In this document: one piece after another, positions 47,301-60,346 of the stretch | How positions within the stretch are numbered: position 1 is the stretch's first letter | Layout of the letters: every line of letters starts with the position of its first letter | Origin: Metridium senile | Taxonomy: Eukaryota > Cnidaria > Anthozoa > Actiniaria > Metridiidae | Length of the DNA: 64,000 bases | Reading direction: 5' to 3' | Assembly: GCA_949775045.1 (NCBI GenBank) | Contig: OX459095.1 | Location: 33,819,564 to 33,883,563 of the forward strand | Position numbers and translations under genes: made by a program | The notes under the pieces: generated by a model | Seen by the model: the letters and a program-made list of their open reading frames with translations, nothing else | What the model was told of the DNA's origin: nothing | The model's database searches: none

Positions 47301-47540
47301 AGTTCCATAATAGTCCTTTTCACGGTTCTCATCGAACAACCTCAGCCTCGATAGCGTGTAATATATTCTTTATAATTTGACTACAGCCCGTGGAATTTTG
47401 AAGTGTTCCAATTGTTTAATAATATGTGTATTTCCTAATATACGCGAGCTGTAGTCAAATTGTAAAGACTATATTACTTCGCTTCACTAATTTAATTGTG
47501 CTACCCCTAAAAGATATGGATTGCACATCAGGTGGTCAAC

Positions 47541-47778
47541 AGGGACCAGTTGTACGAAGCCTGGATAAAGTTATCCACTGGATAAGATAGTTAATGAAAT
47601 TTGTAACCCCGTAAAAAATGTTGACTTTATAACTGACGTTTCGAGCTTTAGCCCTTCGTCGGAGTAAAAGAGTTAGACCAAGTTATCCATTCTATAGAAC
47701 TGATTTGTATAGGTTGTATCCGTTGGATAGGGATTTATCCGGTGCATAGCGCTATTCAGGCTTCGTACAACCGTCCCC
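47541..47778. repeat. TIR element with AGTTGTACGAAGCC ends, itself interrupted
   Basis: Ends ggaccagttgtacgaagcct and ggcttcgtacaaccgtcc. The hammerhead-like repeat at 47592-47670 is inserted inside it. Confidence 0.7.
47592..47670 (-). repeat. hammerhead-like dispersed repeat, copy 2
   Basis: On the minus strand it reads CCGACGA, GGGCT-AA-AGCTC (perfect stem), GAAAC, GTC, then the same downstream words as copy 1. Confidence 0.62.
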
Positions 47779-47984
47779 AGATCTAAATAACTTCTTGCTC
47801 CAAGGCTAGTTTAAATCCCTATAGATTTATAGATAACTTCATTTCTGACTGATTCGTTTCAATTAATTATTAGAAAACTAATTATACCCTATCGAGTCGT
47901 GGGTTGTGGACGGGAACCTTGAAAAGGTCTATTGTTTGCATAACAAGCACTTTCAGTGGAAATTTTGAAAACCAGTCTTTGAAA

Positions 47985-48960
47985 TTATTTTTATTTTATT
48001 TTATTTTATTGACAATATTTATACAGAGGTGCCCAGTTCAGCATAAGCTGGTTTGAATGGGGCTCTGTTTAAAATAAACTTACAGACATAAAAATACAGT
48101 ACAGAATACAAAAAATAAAGTTACAAGTACTAAGAATTAAAACATTTAACATGTAGTATTGCAGGGTTAATTTTTAGCGAGATCTAAAGTGTTTTTTGAG
48201 GTCAGACTTGAATTTTCTTAGGTCATGTACCCTCCTCAGGTCCAGCGGTAGGCTGTTCCAGATCTTAGTACCGCAGAACCTGAAGGAGCCCTGATATTTT
48301 GATGTTTTAGCAAGAGGTGGACGGAGCAAATCTCTATGGCGCGTATTGTATGTATGGAAGTCGCGTGAGTGGCAGAAATCATTTAGCAAATAAGGTGGAG
48401 CCAAGTTATGCAAGCATTTAAATACTAATATACATTTGAGGTAGTCTCGGCGGGACTGGAGTGAAGGCCAACTAAATATTTGCGCAACCTGAGGCTGAGA
48501 GACTTTGTTACCTTCAATAATACTGGCGGCGCGTCTATGTAGTTTATCTAAGTAATCACGATTGGTCTTGCCACAAGAGCCCCATATTGTAGCACAATAG
48601 TCAAATATAGGCAGTATCATGGCGTTGTAAAGGGTTATGCACGACTCCCGTGGAATGACCTTACGAGCTCTGCGAAGCATACCGAGTCTTGCAGATACTT
48701 TTTGTCCGATGTAATCCACGTGATTACAACCCCAAGATACTTAAAATGGTAAACTCGTGATAGGACAGTGTCCTTTGCCGTAACTGTGAAATTTTCAATG
48801 CGGGCAAGCCTCTGATGTGTACCCGTATTATTTTAGTTTTGCTATAGATAAGGTATAATAAGTTATTATTGAGCCATTCTATTATATGCTTTAGATCTTC
48901 ATTTAGCATGATTTCTATATCAGTGACGGAGCTACTACTAACGTATAAAAGGGTAATTCA
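47985..48960 (-). mobile_element. CR1/Jockey-group LINE 3' fragment with (AAAAT)n tail
   Basis: Minus-strand coding 48909-48174, then a 3' untranslated region with a gcccagttcagcataagctg hairpin and an (AAAAT)n tail at 47985-48012. A related 3' end recurs at 61600-61700. Confidence 0.78.
48174..48909 (-). pseudogene. LINE ORF2 C-terminal fragment
   Basis: Two frames (48909-48724 and 48719-48174), frameshifted around 48730. It encodes the end of the RT palm (LNEDLKHIIEWLNNN) and the thumb and C-terminus (RRAASIIEG, YNTRHRDLLRPP, KIWNSLPLDLR, FKSDLKKHF). It is a different subfamily from the LINE at 38780-40430. Confidence 0.8.
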
Positions 48961-49395
48961 TATCAATTTTATTGGTAAAAGTGCTACAATCCTTTAGGTG
49001 TTTTTCTACCTTACTTTATGCAACGATTTGCAAATTCAAAACAAGGACCACTAAACACAGCTTCATTTGCATTACCGATTTCAATTGCTTTTATTTTAAA
49101 AAGACGCATCCTTACACGAAAATGTTAAACCCTTCACCTTCTCAAATAGAAGCCAAATATAATTATCAAATTTACGGGTGATAGATACCCTAAATAGAAT
49201 AGATATTTCTCATTTTATTACTGATATCCCGGGGCGATAATCTATTTGGCTAACCTCCTTTGGGCGCCTTCAAACTGCTGTTAATGATTTTAGGAAAGTC
49301 ATATTAGAATGGATGAGTTGGCCTGATTTTGCAAAACTGATCCTATGGATAATTCCCAGAGAGTTGCCCGGCTAATAAACATTTTTACAGTTTCA

Positions 49396-49515
49396 TTCAG
49401 TGACCACGAATGATAGTTTAAAGTCAAGGTTGGAGTTGCTGCTCATGATAAATTATAGTTTTGCTATGTATGGCAACTCCAACCTCGACTTGGAACTATT
49501 ATTCGTGGTCATTGT
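49396..49515. repeat. palindromic MITE
   Basis: Arms agtgaccacgaatgatag and its diverged inverse, with caaggttggagttgc and gcaactccaacctcg in the middle. Confidence 0.75.
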
Positions 49516-49974
49516 CAAACGGAACTATAAAAAAAGTGTATTGGGCTTTAAATGAATGGTTCCTGTTTTAATAGTTGCTCTGTAAGACACTGCAACAGGC
49601 TGCCAGGAAATGAGCTTTTAGCAAATCCCTTGTCATTATCCTAAGTTAAAATCCTTCACAAAGGTTGGTACATTTTTGTAAATCGACACCAACCATTTCA
49701 GTTGTTCGTCGAAAAACTTACAAAGCAAATCTGCAATTGTGAATGTGAGGTCATTTCTAAAAGGAACGAAGTGTGCACATGCCTTTAAAAGCTCATTGAC
49801 CACTGCATTGTGGAACGTAGAAATAGCCTGAAGAAGTAGAAAATAGTGGTCTTAACCACCTCTTTTGGGGTGACCCGGTCTAACACACGTTAAACTTACT
49901 AACCTCTAATAGAGGGATTTAGAAGTACCTCTGATAACGTGCCAAACCCTGAACGTGAATACACTCAGTAACTG

Positions 49975-50425
49975 TATCATGCTGACACACATTAAACTCA
50001 CTAACCTGCAATTGGAAAACTTAAAAGAAGCACCAAAGATGTTAAATGAAAGTCTGGCAGGCATCGCCCTCAGTGACTGGCTCATTCACACAATACACTC
50101 ACTACACTCCCTACACTCCCTACACTCCCTACACTCACTACACTCACTACACTCACTACACTCACTACACTCACTATACTCACTACATTCACTACACTCA
50201 CTATACTCACTATACTCACTAACCTGCAATTGAAAAGCTTAAAAGAAGCACCAAAGATGTTAAATGAAAGTCTGGCAGGCATCGCCCTCAGTGACTGGCT
50301 CATTCACACAATACACTCACTACACCCACTAACCTGCAATTGAAAAATTTAAGAGAAGCACCATTAAATGAAAGTCTGGCAGGCATCATTCTCAGTGACT
50401 GATTCATTCTTTCACACACTACACT
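49975..50425. repeat. roughly 110-bp tandem duplicates with an (ACTCACTAC) array
   Basis: The block from actaacctgcaattg to gtgactggctcattcacac occurs three times (about 50002, 50218 and 50330). The first two are separated by a 9/15-bp array of actcactacactcactaca words at 50090-50218. Confidence 0.88.
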
Positions 50426-50429
50426 CACT

Positions 50430-51240
50430 AATCTGCATTGGGGACGTAAAAGAACTAATGAGAAACTGATAAACTCTGTCCTTGAAAGGCTTACAAGAAC
50501 ACGTGATAGATTTACCAACTAGCAAAGAGAGACACAAAAGAATCACTGGTGTCAGGTCTGCTCATGTCAATGGCTAAACGTGCACTGGAAGACGTGAAGA
50601 TCAGGAATTAAAAACATTGTTCGTGACCAGCTATATATAACATTGTGATGACACCTTATCACACGCAATGTTGGGTGATACAGCCCCGGGGATACAACCT
50701 ATCTGAGAAAGTTTGCGAACCTTGAAAAAAAAACAAGCTAGTGGAGCAAAGGATCATGGTTCAGTTCAGAAAATTAAATGTGCATTCGACACGCCTTTCT
50801 TGTTGTCTAATAAGTCAAAATAGTCATTTCTCATTAACACATTGACAATTTTGTCGATGTTGGCATGAAATCCCTGTGTTTTACTAAAGTAGTACGTACA
50901 TAAATTACCCATAGTTCTCTGCGCTACTAGCTTGTAGGCTTTTCCTTCACGGCTGACACAGCTGAACTTTCTCGTGAAAGATGTAACAAAAAACTAGAGT
51001 TCAAAGTAACTATGTAATTGGCATTACCGCCAAATATAGAAGTATATCTCCAAATGCATTGGAGGAACTAAAAGCATCTGAACACAGCTGTCAATGAACG
51101 GCGAAAGCACGACCTCGATTAATTTTCTATTGACCTATAAAATATCTGGATTCTGTGTGAAGTGTGAAGTAAAACATTCAAGGAAATAAGCTTTAGTTGA
51201 TATAACTCTCCATACCGTATAAAACGAAATTTCAGTAGAG
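50430..51240. other. intergenic, no gene recognised
   Basis: Unique-looking sequence; no open frame, RNA or repeat identified. Confidence 0.4.
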
Positions 51241-51249
51241 GTCTGTAGG

Positions 51250-52330
51250 TTGTGTTGATATTTATTTGGAAATTAAATGTGTGGCGATATCGAGGAATTT
51301 AACACTCTATGGGAAAGTAGCAGGTATAATCCGTTCGCTATTGGATATTATTGAGCAATAGGTATTTTGAAGATTTGAGGTAGAAATATTCAGTAGGGTT
51401 GAGTTTTGAATCATCACCGATATCCACACAAATTTTATCCAAATTCTACATAGAAATGGTAGAAGCATCGGAAGAGATTAGTACAATTGGGTTATTATCT
51501 ATAGAAGATATTTTCAGACAGCCTATATGGTTTAATACATTAATCGATTAATTATCACATTGAGATCAACAGAGTAAAGAATTTCGCGAATCGTGGTATT
51601 AGATTTGAATACTATATTTGGAAATGTGGAGGTGAACCATGTTTGGATAAGGCGAAAGAGGAAGTTTTGAAGGATAACAATTTTCTGACTTGGAAGCTAA
51701 GGGTATCATTCATTGATGCACTCAAAAACAAGCTTCGTCAAGAACAACAATTATCATTGACACAGAGATCTGAAGTCTTCAAATTTGCGGAAAACGAGCG
51801 GCCATCCATAAATCAAATCAAAACAGAAACTGTTTATGGAAAACTAATTAAAGAAAATTAAAAATCAACAGCGCAGATTCTTATTACAAAGAAAATGAAC
51901 GATCCAGACATTGAGTGGGCAGAAGTTTATTCTAGAACTGATAGATGGCACAATTGATGTTAAGATGAGAGCTTTTCAGTTTAAACTATTGAATACCTGT
52001 CTTTATCTGAATCAAAAGCTTTTCATGTTTAAAATAGTGAATTCTCCAATATGTAGTTTTTGTGAAAAATTGAAGAGACAATTGAACATTGTTTTCCTGA
52101 AATACCCACCCATTTTAATCGTTTTCTGTTTTCAATATCCGATATTGGAAACGTGATTATGTCTGCATGTTGTTTAGAAATAGCATAACCGCGCGAACTA
52201 TATGAATATAAAGAATACAGTCTAGCTGGGAATTTAATCCATGCACTGTTCAAATGCAGATTATGCAGTCTTTTCATTTGTTTCAAACAAGATTGTCATA
52301 TCTGTGGTGCAATCATCAAAAATATTATCC
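51250..52330 (+). pseudogene. decayed LINE ORF2 C-terminal region (L1/Tx1-like)
   Basis: Multiple plus-strand frames with stops and shifts. They resemble the C-terminus of L1/Tx1-type LINE proteins: IFRQPIWFNTLI, a short RINQIKTE-type block (51643-51861), FKLLNTCLYLNQKLF and a zinc-binding remnant SPICSFCEK (51911-52156). Too decayed to be functional. Identification rests on recalled family patterns. Confidence 0.6.
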
Positions 52331-53730
52331 ATTCTTTGCCGGGTTGTTTTTAATGAGATTATGCTGAGAACTTTCCTCTGCACGTTTACACGTGGTTATG
52401 CAATGAACTGCAGGTAGACTCATTTTCCTAGAGACAAAGAGACGAAAGCTTATAAAAACCGAACGTCAATTAACAAAATATGTTTTTGCCGTATTGAAAT
52501 ATGCCCAACAGAACCCTAAGAATTTCCTAAAATTTGTCATTTTTTGTCCTCTTCTCCGCACTAAGTTATGGAAACGAAGGCCTAAAATGGGTGTTTTGAA
52601 AAGCTTGCTATGTCGCTATGTCGACTTCACTGGCATTAAAATTGAAATGAAGGTAAGCACATGAAGATATAGCCTTAGAAAACAGACGTTCTTTCGCTCC
52701 TCTTCCCCGCGAAATTTTTAACTGCAAGCTGCGTCAAATGCGTCATATATTACCACTAGCAATAATTATGCTGGGTCCTTCTGCGTGTACTGGAAACCTA
52801 TTGTATTCTTTGTTAGCTTCGTTCTCTGTTTAAGTTGTAGTCGTGTGTTGTTTCTAATGAATTACGTAGACTGTGTCCGGTACATGGAGTACGTAGTTGT
52901 TCTTGCTGTTTCAAGAAGGAATACAATTCTGAACAAAACCTTTAATGGATCTAGATACTGAAAGTTGAATAATGCCATCGTGAAATTCATTTAGTAATGG
53001 TAGAGTCTTCAATCATTGATCATTAGATGCCGCGAACATTCTTATTGCTAAAGCACGCAAACATATACACCTATTTTAAAATCATTGTCGCAACCGAAGT
53101 GCACACTTTGAAGCCTGCAAAGGATGTCGGTAATATGAACATAATTTGTGATTTATTGCACGTTTTTTAAAGGAATATTTGTATCATCACCTAACACTTC
53201 AACACCTTGTTATAGTCATATATTACTCGGAGAACCAAAATAGGTTAGAAATAATTTTTGTATCAATTTCTGATTGGTTCATCACTTTTCAAGCTTCAGA
53301 GTGTTGAGTGTATATTTGATTGCGACAACGATGTATGAAATATGGGGTACATCACAGCACGCAATTGATCGTGGTACTAACTCCCACGTAAAGAATATGA
53401 TAGCTGTAGCGAATTGCTGGCTTGATTTGTGTTAACTGATTGAGTTTTTTATCAATATAGCAAAAACCCGCATGTAAGAGCCTGTTGTTTTCGGGTTTTA
53501 GTTAGCTTAAAGAGCGGTTTCTCGTTAAAGATGGTGTTTAAGGTCATTTTGGTTATTCAAAAACTGGTTTTTGTTTACTAAAACATGCGATTGTTGGTTG
53601 AAAAATATACTACAAACTGTTTATACAAAAAAGTAGAGAGTATAATTAATATATAAAAGGCTTTACTTTCTAAAAATATGAGTGTATTCTTGTTCATCTT
53701 ACAATTAAACTTGTGATACAAAATTATACT
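52330..53730. other. intergenic, no gene recognised
   Basis: Around 53090-53135 the words gaagcctgcaaaggatgtcgg resemble 29795-29825, a possible dispersed repeat. Otherwise nothing identified. Confidence 0.4.
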
Positions 53731-53768
53731 TAGTTTACTGACATTTCGAGCTTTAAACCTTCGTCGAA
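53731..53768 (-). repeat. hammerhead-like repeat, copy 4 (short)
   Basis: On the minus strand: TCGACGA, a degraded stem ending AGCTC, GAAAT and GTCAGTAAA. It directly abuts the (CAAA)n tract. Confidence 0.45.
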
Positions 53769-54235
53769 ACAAACAAACAAACAAACAAACAAACAAACAA
53801 ACAAACAAACAAACAAACAAACAAACAAACAAACAAACAAACAAACAAACAAACAAACAAACAAACAAACAAACAAACAAACAAACAAACAAACAAACAA
53901 ACAAACAAACGAACGAACGAACGAACGAACGAACGAACGAACGAACGAACAAACAAACAAACAAACAAACAAACAAACAAACAAACAAACAAACAAACAA
54001 ACAAACAAACAAACAAACAAACAAACAAACAAACAAACAAACAAACAAAAACAAAAAACAAACAAAAACAAATACAAACATTAATAAATAAATAAATAAG
54101 CAAATAAATAAATAAATAAACAAAGAAATAAACGTCAAACAACAAACAATAAAAGTAAACAAACAAGCAAATAAATACATAAATAAATAAATAAACAAGT
54201 AAATAAGTAAACAAGTAAATAAATAAATATACATC
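53769..54235. repeat. (CAAA)n with a central (CGAA)n block, then (AAAT)-rich
   Basis: About 300 bp of perfect caaa tetranucleotides, interrupted at 53910-53950 by about ten gaac units, then degenerate (taaa)n. Long minus-strand Phe/Val/Cys/Leu frames are artefacts. Confidence 0.95.
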
Positions 54236-55062
54236 AAATAGGTTAATAAATACTTTTTAACGCCTCACATCTTCTTGCCAGACACAAATGTCCTACTACC
54301 CTATGCGTACCAACGACAACTTTGAAAAACATTATTTGCAGTTCAGTTCCCTAGATTAGTTTTAACATTTGTGTTATGCTAGAAAACGTCTGAGACTTAA
54401 AAAGCTTATCATTATTATTTTTATGATTTTTATGATAACGATGATAACATCAAAAGCGATGATGATGATGATGGCGATAATGGTAATAATAACAAAAAAA
54501 TGGGAATTATACCGTGATTATGATCATCATCATGGTTAAACTATTAGTGCTATTATCGATATTTTAATCGCATTATAACCTGTATCACTATGTTTGCTGT
54601 TCTCCTTTGAATGTATCCTAGTAAATTACTTTTAAACTAATTTTAAAAGGCATGACCCTTCTTGAAAGAACTCTGCATCACAAACCGTACGGTTTACTGA
54701 GTGAGAATTATTATAAGCAGATGAGTTGACCGGAATAGTCAGTTATTAGCTCGGCCGGGTGCATATTTAGTACATTCGAGAAGGCTTTGTCCTGATTAAA
54801 GTTGACTATGTGACCCTTATTTGTCAACGAATCAAGAATTTTAGAAGGAAATATTACCGTATCACTTTCTTTTGCAAAGAAAATGAACACCGTACACGGC
54901 AAGGAGATTCGATTTCAACGATCCTACACAGACCTCAAATAGAATCGCTGCTTGAGCTGCCAACAAGTCGCATCAGTTGTGGAATTCACAGTGTGATCAC
55001 ATTTTCGAAGTTGCGTTGATTTGAGTTTAATTCAGTGAACACTAATGAGAAACTGCTGTGCA

Positions 55063-55069
55063 TATAAGG
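55063..55069 (+). promoter_or_regulatory. possible TATA box of MAM gene 2
   Basis: TATAAGG lies 114 bp upstream of the ATG at 55183. Position and sequence fit a core promoter but there is no transcript evidence. Confidence 0.3.
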
Positions 55070-55182
55070 AGACTTGCATGCTTCTAATTCCAGCGAGACT
55101 TTAAAATTACGCGTTCCTTCGACCTCGGGGCATTTTTCCCTGTTTACGAAGAATAGAGAACAAGACAGAACTCATTTCAAAG

Positions 55183-55285
55183 ATGACTGCAATGGGTTCT
55201 TTGACTATCTTGCTCAACTTGGGCTTCATTGCGACAGTACTAGCTATTCCAATTCGATCGGACAAATATGACTTCGGTGTCAATG
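55183..55285 (+). CDS. MAM gene 2 exon 1: start and signal peptide
   Basis: ATG at 55183, with a second in-frame ATG three codons later. Encodes a signal peptide [19 protein letters not shown] with a likely cleavage after VLA, then a short linker. Strong donor gtgagt in phase 1. It would be missed by length; chosen because phase, donor and signal peptide match exon 1 of the paralogue. Confidence 0.75.
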
Positions 55286-58200
55286 GTGAGTAAAAAAAAA
55301 AAAACGCAGCAAACAAACCATTCCAAACGGCCATCGCCCACCTTCAACCTTCGAACAGTTTCAGTCTTTTATCTAGCTTTGATACATCTTGATAATGGAT
55401 TAAAACTCTACTCAGTAGACAAATCATATGATAAGAATTATTTATATAGATATGACAGAGGACATTGACGTTGGCCATTCATGTTAATGGCGTGGTAGGC
55501 CTCGAGTACTTGAGGATTGACCAGTGACTCATTTGATGTGGCTTATCATTTTATCGATTATTTACCTAATATTGTTTGTTTTATTTAGTTTGTTTATTGT
55601 TTTATTGTGGGTGTTTATTGTGTGTGTTTATGGTTGAGTAGGTGTGGGTGGTTTGTTATGACTAAATGTTGGTTTGGGTTGTAATCCATCTAGAACTTAA
55701 TAACCCACTTAATAAATGTAAGTAGCGTATTTAGAGTGACGAGCTAATTTCATGAGACTTTAAGCTACGTAAAGTTTGAGTCCTTATATATTTCTAACAA
55801 CGATCGAGGAAACACACTCCCCAAAATCAAATGTTTGTCTGTGAAATGCATAAAACTTGTTTTTTTTTATAGTTTTGATCCATTCAAACAATCAGAGTTA
55901 AAATGGGTATTTGAGATCAAAGGAAATACAAATGTATGCTGATACAACTTTGTTTTTTATAGTTTTAATGCATTCAAACAATCAGAGTTAGAATGGGCAT
56001 TTATAAATATATAATAAAGAAAAACAAAATTTCAAAAACCTGTTTAAGACAATTATGGGGGGAAATATACATTCCCCGTTAAAGATAGCAAGGCAAAACC
56101 CATCCCCTATCCAGCGGTATTACATACGTGTATAGCAAATATATGGGGCTACTCCTTTCCCCCGGGGACTAACTGTCCGAAACAATAGTAAGTGACATTC
56201 TTTAACTTCGTATAAATGGGCATTTAACCTGGCTGAAAAACGGACGATATTTTGTTCGTTCTTCTAAAATTTGTCGTCCACATAGAAGGTGATTGTGGAT
56301 CCATTACTTTCTATTTTTTCTTTGTATTTGAAAAGTTAACTCTGTGAGGACAGTACTAAATCAATTAACCTGTATATAGAGAACAAACAGTATATCTTTT
56401 GAAATTGAAAATGCAAATTTGTAACATTTTGTACGATTTTGAACGATTTCGTACAATTTCGTCAAGAAGAGTGAAGAACCTCTAAACGGAAAGGATTATT
56501 AACAAAATTTACCACATTTGGAGCAATTCGTGCAATTGTCATTTTATATTAATTAATGTATTCACGTAGCTTGCACTTTAAGCATTCCATAAAACTTCTG
56601 CTGAAACGCCAAAACAATGTTGACAGACGAATATATCGATAGGTTCATGTCCCGTTGATCACTGGGTCATCAGATGTTCGTTACTCTAGGGTAGGGAACT
56701 TTTTTTAAATAGGATGTATCGCACCTAATTACAAATGGTATATTTCAGTTTCGGGGCGATTCGTCAATCTAAGACGACAAAGAATGAATGACTAACACCG
56801 GCTGTTCGTAATCATTGTTGTCCAGAACATAAAAAGAGGGTCCTGAAGGGGTAAAATGAGAGCTGGGATTGGCCTTATTTTGGACTGGGAAAATGGGATT
56901 GGATGCACTGGGACTGGGATTTACAAATAAAAAAAAAAACAATAGAAAATGGGAATGGGAGCAAAACTGATGGGATTATGTGATTTTTGACTGGGATCAG
57001 TTGGTCCAAATATAAACTGGGAAATTGGATTCGGACTGACTTTTGTAATTTAGTGGGAAAATTATTAATTAAAAGACAAAAGAAGATCACTCAAGCTGAA
57101 CTCTTTCTTTTCTCATTCCTTTCTTATCAGTTTAATAACTCATGTTCTTTTTTCATGTGACAACATTCTTTTAGGTGTATGTATTCATGTATACGTGTAT
57201 TCATGTCACAACATTCTTCAGTAAGGTGTATGTATTTTAAAAGTATGAATGTCTCATGAAATACTATCTTCTAGGAAACTGCACCTTTGATAATAGTTTT
57301 TGCAACTGGCACAACGCCAATTCTGGCGACAATTTTGATTGGTTGAGACACAAGGGCGCCACGCCAAGTTCATCTACGGGACCATCCAAAGATGCCAGCA
57401 CCAATGGATTAGGTATTATAAATATCGTCTATATTACTTTTATTCATTTCTTTGTTTGTTCATTCTTCCACTATTGATTTGTTCATTCGTTCGTCCATTT
57501 GTTTAATTGTTCGATTATTCAGTGCTCAGTATTTATTCATACATTTAATTCCAGCTAAAAAAGAGTTCGACTACTAGGCAATAAAATGAAATTTGTTACA
57601 CCCGAAAAAAAATAACACTTAACTTTACTGACGTTTCGTGATTTAGCTAGCCCTTTGTCGGAGTGCATTTATTTTTTAAACACTGACGCAGCTTATAGTA
57701 GCTTACTCGCTTGTTTCCATTTGAACTAAATATGGTTTATGCATACAGAATAGCTTAAGAGCCAAAAAGGAATCACAGATATTGAATAAGAAGCATGGCA
57801 TTTGAAATAGTCTTGTCGGACAACAAAATAAAATAAATAAATCACTTATTAAAGTCTAAATGTACGGAGCATGCAGACACAAGTGCCCTACTAGTTGGGG
57901 AGACTCAGACTTAGACTCAGACGTAGACTCACTACCTCTACGTAAAATATTCGGGCAGACAACTATACACACATGTTAATTTTTTGGGAGGGAGGAGCCT
58001 CTACGACAAGCGTTGTATATCTTGATTTGCATAAGTTTTAACTTCAAGTTTCTCGGGGAGATTTACTTTAATCTTGAAATTTCTTAAAATTTGAAAGAAC
58101 TGACCTTGACGTTTTTAAGTCGTTTACAACATTTGCGTCCGTGTTGTTATGCAATCACGCGCCTTCGGCTTGCAATTGTATACATGCCGATACAACCAGG

Positions 58201-60312
58201 CTGCAGTAATGTTGTAAGTTAATTTGTTTGTTTCCAGGTCATTACCTCTACATAGAAAGTTCCCATCCTCGTAAGAAAGGAGAAACAGCAAGTCTTATTG
58301 TGGGTCCTCTCATTGGAGTCCTGTGTATGCACTTCTCATATCATATGTATGGTCAACGTGTTGGTGATATGCAAATTTTTATGTCTGAAAGAGGCCCAGT
58401 CGGTCAGACATTTGTATGGGCGAAGTATGGTAACCAGAAAAACCTGTGGCATACAGATAAAGTGACAGTTTATGGCTTCGCTTATGACGTAAGTTAATGT
58501 TAGAACAATAGTAACAAATTAAAGCCAATAGTTCCCTGCGCCATCTTGAAAAGTAGCCGGGTCTTTGCATCCAAACGAGACGAACGTTGAGCTTGCAATG
58601 ATAGAGACACGTTTTTTTCGATTTTCTTTTTTGGATGAAAACTTTGTATTTTGTGCTAATTTTGAGGTGTGTTCAGTTTTCATTTTTGGATTTAACGTGC
58701 ATTTTTGCACTGAAATCTTTTGTATTTAGAGGGACAACGTGGCGTAAAAAATAGCTATATAATAACAGGGAGAATGGTGTCCAATATAGGTTATAGCGAA
58801 AAGCATATAATTATTTTAACATGTTTGATATAATTTGTTTTCATTTTTTTTTAATTTAAATTTTTTTAAATTTTTTTTCACATTTGTAATTCACTAGATT
58901 CTCGTGGTAGCCCGTGTTGGCAGTGATTATACTAGTGATATTGCTATTGATGAGATATCTTTTGTGCCGGGGACATGTTTCCCTGATGAAAATCCTGAAG
59001 AGTTGCTGCTAAGACGTCTTGGTGGCGCAAACAACTCCACAGAAGTCAAAGGTACCCACATCAACAACTGGCATAATTTTGGGGGATTTAGAAATTATTT
59101 TGCATTCATTGTTACTCACTGCAGAAACGACTTCGTGGTGGTTACCTAAATAACTCGGATTAAATCCATGCATCCACAGTAACTCACTGCAGAAACGACT
59201 TAGTAGTGGTTACCCAAATAACTCGGATTAAATCCAGGCACCCAAAGTAACTCACTGCAGAACGGACTTAGTAGTGGTTACCCAAATAACTTGGAATAAA
59301 TGCAGTCATCCACAGTAACTCACTGCAGAAACGACTTAGTAGTGGTTACCCAAATAACTTGGAATAAATGCAGTCATCCACAGTTACTCACTGCAGAAAC
59401 GACTTAGTAGTGGTTACCCAAATAACTTGGAATAAATGAAGTCATCCACAGTTACTCACTGCAGAAACGACATAGTAATGACTGTTAGTGCATCAATTTA
59501 TACTTAGTAATCCCAGAATGCAAGTTTTCAATAATGTTTACCCATGTTATTATGGTCGCAGGTAGCTGTGATTTTGATGGTGGTATGTGTGGCTGGTCTC
59601 AAGACATTCTTGATGATGTGTTTGATTGGACGGTTGGTAGTGCAGGGACACCTACAGAAAACACTGGCCCTAAGAAAGATCACGGAGGAAAAGATGGTAT
59701 GGATTATTATCATCTATTATTATCACCACTTGTGCAGTTTAAGAGAAGGAGGGGGGCGCAAGGGTTTGTGATTATGCGGTTTCGCGTTATTTTTGGTGCG
59801 GTTTACAAAACTGAGCGGTTTGCGGTTTCTTTGTCATTTTTAAAACGGTGAAAAACGTTTTTCTACGTATATAAAAATATTCACAAATTCCATGCCAAGT
59901 ACGGGAAAATACTAGCGCTTAAATTTACTCCAAATCTATTTGTCAAATAGAACTTTGCCCTGACTTTTGTAACTTAATGGGCAATACCTTATGAAAGGGT
60001 ATAATCATTTATTCTTTTATTAAAGGAGGTAAATTTCTCTATATCGAAACATCTTCCCCACGACGTAAAGGCGACAAAGCACGTCTTCTGAGCCCGCAGT
60101 TATGTGGCCAAGTGTGTGTGCGGTTCTACTATCACATGTATGGTTCTTCAGTCGGTAAATTGAGCGTACTGAGAAAAGATGGTATCAATAAAGAGGACGA
60201 TCGCTTATGGTTCAAACAAGGAAACAAAGGCAATGTTTGGCAAAGAGCTATAGTAGAGATGAACTCTGACCAGGATTGTTATCAGGTATGAATGAGGTGA
60301 TGATGCTGCTGT

Positions 60313-60346
<34 letters not shown>

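Larger units (their letters stand above)
47309..47935. repeat. CACAGTTC MITE family, copy 3, rearranged and interrupted
   Basis: Left part 47309-47420 (catcgaacaacctcagcctc, then gtggaattttgaagtg) and right part about 47870-47935 (atcgagtcgtgggttgtgga) belong to one family member. Between them lie a partial inverted duplicate and a second TIR element. Confidence 0.6.

Noticed and set aside
53578..54237. 219-residue minus-strand frame with apparent membrane segments
   Set aside because: Composed of the (CAAA)n microsatellite; no splice or start support.
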